Source: an uncultured Eubacteriales bacterium (GTDB lineage Bacteria; Bacillota; Clostridia; Oscillospirales; CAG-272). From it: a stretch of DNA of 43,394 nucleotides. Location of the stretch: assembly GCA_934385225.1 (NCBI GenBank), contig CAKRPQ010000006.1, positions 1 through 43,394 of the forward strand. The letters are read 5' to 3'. The translations under genes and the position numbers were made by a program. Within the stretch, counting starts at the first letter, position 1. Each line of letters begins with the position of its first letter. Positions 41,012 through 43,394 of this stretch are shown one piece after another. The notes under the pieces are model-generated. The model saw only the letters and a program-made list of their open reading frames with translations, was not told where the DNA came from and made no database searches.

Positions 41012-41713
41012 ATGAACAATCCGAAAAAAATAGGAATAATCGGCGCGATGAAATGCGAAACTGACGCGCTCAAAGCGATGATGACAGGCGCGATGACGGA
41101 GACGATAAGCGGAATCGAGTATGTATCGGGGTCTCTTGCGGGCATTCACGCCGTCGTTGCGACGTGCGGTGTCGGAAAGGTTGCCGCCGCTGTCTGCGCG
41201 CAGACGATGATACTGCGTTACGCGCCGAACGCGATAATAAACACAGGCGTTGCAGGCTCGCTCTCGGAAAAACTCGGCGTTCTTGACGTTGCCGTTTCCG
41301 CAGACACCGTCGAGCACGATATGGACACAACCGTCCTCGGCGACCCCGCGGGGCTTATTTCGGGGCTAAACATAATAAAAATCCCCGCCGACAAGAACCT
41401 CGCGAAAACAGCGACGGAGACGGCGGAAAGCCTCGGTATAAAAAGTATCCTCGGCACTATTGCGTCGGGCGATTCGTTCGTCTGCGACGCGAACGTAAAA
41501 AGGCGCATAAGGGACAATTTCGGCGCCGTCGCGTGTGAAATGGAGGGTGCGAGCATCGGTCACGTCTGCTATATGAACGAGACGCCTTTTGTCGTCATAC
41601 GGGCGATTTCCGACGGCGGAGACGATGAGGTGGCGATGACATATGACAAGTTTGCGCCGATCGCAGCCGAAAATTCGGTGAAGATAATCCTCGGAATGCT
41701 TGACAAAATTTGA
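41012..41713 (+). CDS. mtnN: 5'-methylthioadenosine/S-adenosylhomocysteine nucleosidase
   Basis: The 233-residue protein starts at ATG 41012 after AAAGGA. Motifs: KIGIIGAMKCETDALK (catalytic Glu in the M-x-x-E motif), TCGVGKVAAAVCAQ, NTGVAGSL, ACEMEGASIGHVC (ribose-binding Glu) and AISDGGDDE (catalytic Asp). It hydrolyses methylthioadenosine and S-adenosylhomocysteine to adenine and the thio-sugar, thus recycling the by-products of SAM reactions, including those of the radical SAM enzymes nearby in the genome. It is monocistronic, with promoter and terminator. Confidence 0.95.
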   Translation: MNNPKKIGIIGAMKCETDALKAMMTGAMTETISGIEYVSGSLAGIHAVVATCGVGKVAAAVCAQTMILRYAPNAIINTGVAGSLSEKLGVLDVAVSADTVEHDMDTTVLGDPAGLISGLNIIKIPADKNLAKTATETAESLGIKSILGTIASGDSFVCDANVKRRIRDNFGAVACEMEGASIGHVCYMNETPFVVIRAISDGGDDEVAMTYDKFAPIAAENSVKIILGMLDKI

Positions 41714-41731
41714 TATTCAGTCACAATTTAT

Positions 41732-41785
41732 ACCCGACGCGGTCGAATTATATGCAAATTCAACCGCGTCGGGTTATTTTATTTT
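41732..41785 (+). terminator. Terminator of mtnN
   Basis: ACCCGACGCGGT (41732-41743) pairs with ACCGCGTCGGGT (41763-41774), extended by GAATT/AATTC inside, then TATTTTATTTT. From here to 41945 I see only AT-rich sequence with three TGCCCRTA copies. Confidence 0.9.
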
Positions 41786-41945
41786 CTGTATTTGCCCGTA
41801 CAGACAATATATTTTTATTCAATGCCCATATTGCCCGTAATGCAAAAATATAAAATATTACATATTTCATATCGTCATTATAAACAATTACAATATGTTA
41901 ATTTTGTTAATATTGCTAAAAATGTGTTTCTTTGACGGATTTTTG

Positions 41946-41974
41946 TTGACAAATCTGGAATTATATGATATTAT
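41946..41974 (+). promoter_or_regulatory. Promoter of the paired lipoprotein genes
   Basis: TTGACA (41946-41951) and TATTAT (41969-41974) are 17 bases apart, in an AT-rich stretch 69 bases before the first start codon. Confidence 0.82.
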
Positions 41975-42042
41975 AGATTTACAGGATAGCGTGTCGATGT
42001 GAAAATAATTGTATTAAATAAAAATATTACGGAGGATTTATT

Positions 42043-42477
42043 ATGATTAAAATTCCTGCTGTCAAAAATTTGTTTATTCTTCTGACCGCAATCACCCTGC
42101 TTCTTTGCTCCTGTGAGCAAAAGCAGAGCGGCAATGAAACGGAAACGGAAACGAAAAAAGCGACAATCACAGCATTAGATTCCGACACATCCGATACCAC
42201 AAATCTTTATCCGTCCGACGCTGTCTGGACAGCTCCGATGATGGTAATAATAAACGGCGAAGAATACAAATATGTGACCGAGTACAAAGGCACAGAAAGC
42301 ACCGACAACATTGAAATTCTCGGAGAAGTCAAAAAGCATGTTTCCATCGCCGATTATGACTGGCCGACAGAAGAAGGAACATCGAATTTCGCCGCAGTCG
42401 GCGCGAAGTACGGTCGCCTCGGCGATAAAATGCTTGTCCAGTACGAAAACACATGGGTAATTATTGATAATTACTGA
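42043..42477 (+). CDS. Lipoprotein of unknown function, 144 residues
   Basis: ATG 42043 follows ACGGAGGA. The lipoprotein signal ends LLLCSC (Cys near 24), then a Glu/Thr-rich linker (ETETETKK). The mature domain (~60-144) contains VIINGEEYKYV, IEILGEVKKHV and NFAAVGAKYGRLGDKMLV. The pattern IEx[IL]Gx[VL]K...NFxxVGx[KR]YG recurs in the next gene, so the two are paralogues. I do not recognise the family; similar small surface proteins are common in Clostridia. There is no hairpin between the two genes, so they are probably one operon. Confidence 0.85.
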   Translation: MIKIPAVKNLFILLTAITLLLCSCEQKQSGNETETETKKATITALDSDTSDTTNLYPSDAVWTAPMMVIINGEEYKYVTEYKGTESTDNIEILGEVKKHVSIADYDWPTEEGTSNFAAVGAKYGRLGDKMLVQYENTWVIIDNY

Positions 42478-42514
42478 TTACGGAAGCACAATAATTAAAG
42501 AAAGGCAAAGCATT

Positions 42515-43394
42515 TTGAAGAAAAGTTTTTTCGGCATTACAGTCGTCGCGTTATGCCTCATTTCTGCGCTGCTTATCTGCTCATGCGAGAGCGAAAAAAA
42601 GAATAGCGGAGCGGAAACGGAAATACCGACAGTGACAGAAACCGACGCAAAAACATACGCGGAACTTGACGGCGACCGTTGCAGCTGCGGTTTTGACGAC
42701 AAAAATCACAAGCACATAATGCTCTGCGGTGCGCTCTACGTAGACTACGGTCCGCTCTCAAAACAGCAGGACTACACGGAGGACGAAATAGAATTTATCG
42801 GCACACTCAAAGACCGCGTCCCCGACGGTGAAGACCCGACAGAGGACGAGGAGGGCAATTTCGACTGCGTCGGACTTCGTTACGGCATTTACAAGCCGCA
42901 CAAGGTCTACGGCGAGATGATCTCATGGGAAGGTTCGTGCGTCGTCGAACAAGCGGACGGAACATTGCACGTTTACGACACGCAGGCAAATCCCGGAAGC
43001 ACCGTTCCGAACCCGTTCAGAGACCGCTACTATCCTCCCAAAACAGACGAGCCGACCGCAGAGGAGTACGAAAAGGCAATAAAGAGCTTCGGCGAGCAGG
43101 CGATAAAGGCAATAAAGGATCATTATGATAAAGACTGTTCGGTAGATTTTTCAAAGTATCAGGTATCAAACGCGTTCGTCACTATGCCCGATTCGGCATA
43201 TTTCCAGCCGACATACTTTATATTCAGGGACGGAAAATGCGTGAACTCCGTTCGCCTCACAATGCTCAACAGGACATGTTATCCTACGTTCGACACGGGC
43301 TTAAACGGCCTCGCGACAAAAGCCTATGAAGAAAATGAAACAAATGGCACTCGCAGTCTTGTTGATGCCACTCTTATTAGCTTGCTCAGGAGGC
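42515..43394 (+). CDS. Lipoprotein paralogue, 3' end not resolved
   Basis: The start is TTG 42515 (MKKSFFGITVV), with AAAGGCAAAG before it. The signal ends LLICSC. The linker is Glu/Thr-rich; the following domain repeats the pattern of the upstream gene (IEFIGTLKDRV, NFDCVGLRYGIYKPHKVYGEMI). It also carries a CSCGFDDKNHKH stretch of Cys and His that might bind metal. A second region (~190-275) is unlike known domains. The frame stays open to the window end (293 codons), but the last ~70 bases have foreign codon use, so the true stop may not be in this sequence. Confidence 0.8.
   Translation, partial: MKKSFFGITVVALCLISALLICSCESEKKNSGAETEIPTVTETDAKTYAELDGDRCSCGFDDKNHKHIMLCGALYVDYGPLSKQQDYTEDEIEFIGTLKDRVPDGEDPTEDEEGNFDCVGLRYGIYKPHKVYGEMISWEGSCVVEQADGTLHVYDTQANPGSTVPNPFRDRYYPPKTDEPTAEEYEKAIKSFGEQAIKAIKDHYDKDCSVDFSKYQVSNAFVTMPDSAYFQPTYFIFRDGKCVNSVRLTMLNRTCYPTFDTGLNGLATKAYEENETNGTRSLVDATLISLLRR
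43326..43394 (+). other. Possible chimeric end: unrelated lipoprotein signal peptide in another frame
   Basis: From ATG 43326, in a different frame from the gene that spans it, the sequence reads MKKMKQMALAVLLMPLLLAC followed by SGG, a textbook lipoprotein signal with lipobox. There is no ribosome site before it. Codons CAA, TTG, TTA and CCA appear, while the rest of the window prefers CAG, CTC/CTT and CCG. Either a misjoin at the contig end or chance. Confidence 0.4.

Overview
The window looks like a piece of chromosome from a spore-forming, mid-GC Firmicute of class Clostridia, probably an uncultured gut lineage. The evidence is consensus TTGACA-17-TATAAT promoters, strong GGAGG-type ribosome binding sites, a spoVT homologue, CotH-like and YpeB-like proteins, many small lipoproteins, and intergenic heptad and palindromic repeats of a kind I recall from gut Clostridia. 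The taxon is inferred from style, since there is no rRNA. The left edge cuts a gene, and the last ~70 bases may be an assembly artefact.

Layout. (1) 1-5774, + strand: an operon of MBOAT acyltransferase, SGNH/NodB fusion, acyl carrier protein, FkbH-like HAD protein and CotH-like lipoprotein. It resembles a D-alanylation (dlt) system in which the DltA loader is replaced by an FkbH. (2) 5850-8340: one strongly promoted, surface-anchored LRR/CBM9-like protein with distinct codon use. (3) 8342-8829: a repeat-filled intergenic region, then tRNA-Arg(ACG). (4) 8918-13636: rimO-pgsA, and a divergent P-type calcium ATPase. (5) 13639-22216: a carbohydrate locus built around two divergent operons. The minus arm is beta-mannosidase, ROK kinase, CE1-like esterase and a GmhA-like SIS protein. 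The plus arm is an AraC regulator, an acetyl-xylan-esterase-type lipoprotein and a PfkB kinase. (6) 22362-26112: a YpeB-like protein and a three-gene operon of a membrane protein and two hydrolases. (7) 26250-30804: a TepA/ClpP-like protease convergent with a zinc operon (zur-znuA-znuC-znuB) and pyridoxal kinase, with a 7-1-7 operator on the zur promoter. (8) 30850-34902: a 55-residue lipoprotein and a heterodimeric ABC exporter. (9) 34937-39609: an operon of IclR regulator, short-chain dehydrogenase, an atypical glycyl radical enzyme and its activase. (10) 39631-43394: spoVT, a 36-residue Cys-rich peptide, an MTA/SAH nucleosidase and two paralogous lipoproteins.

Most notable items: the dlt-like FkbH/MBOAT system; a glycyl radical enzyme with GCNQ where the dehydratase-type families have GCVE; a ROK kinase gene whose start reads ATG-TAG-TAC through an apparent GTA duplication; and a zinc operon whose last gene has its own promoter and whose transcript may run antisense through tepA. 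All functional statements are from reading sequence motifs; no database search was possible.
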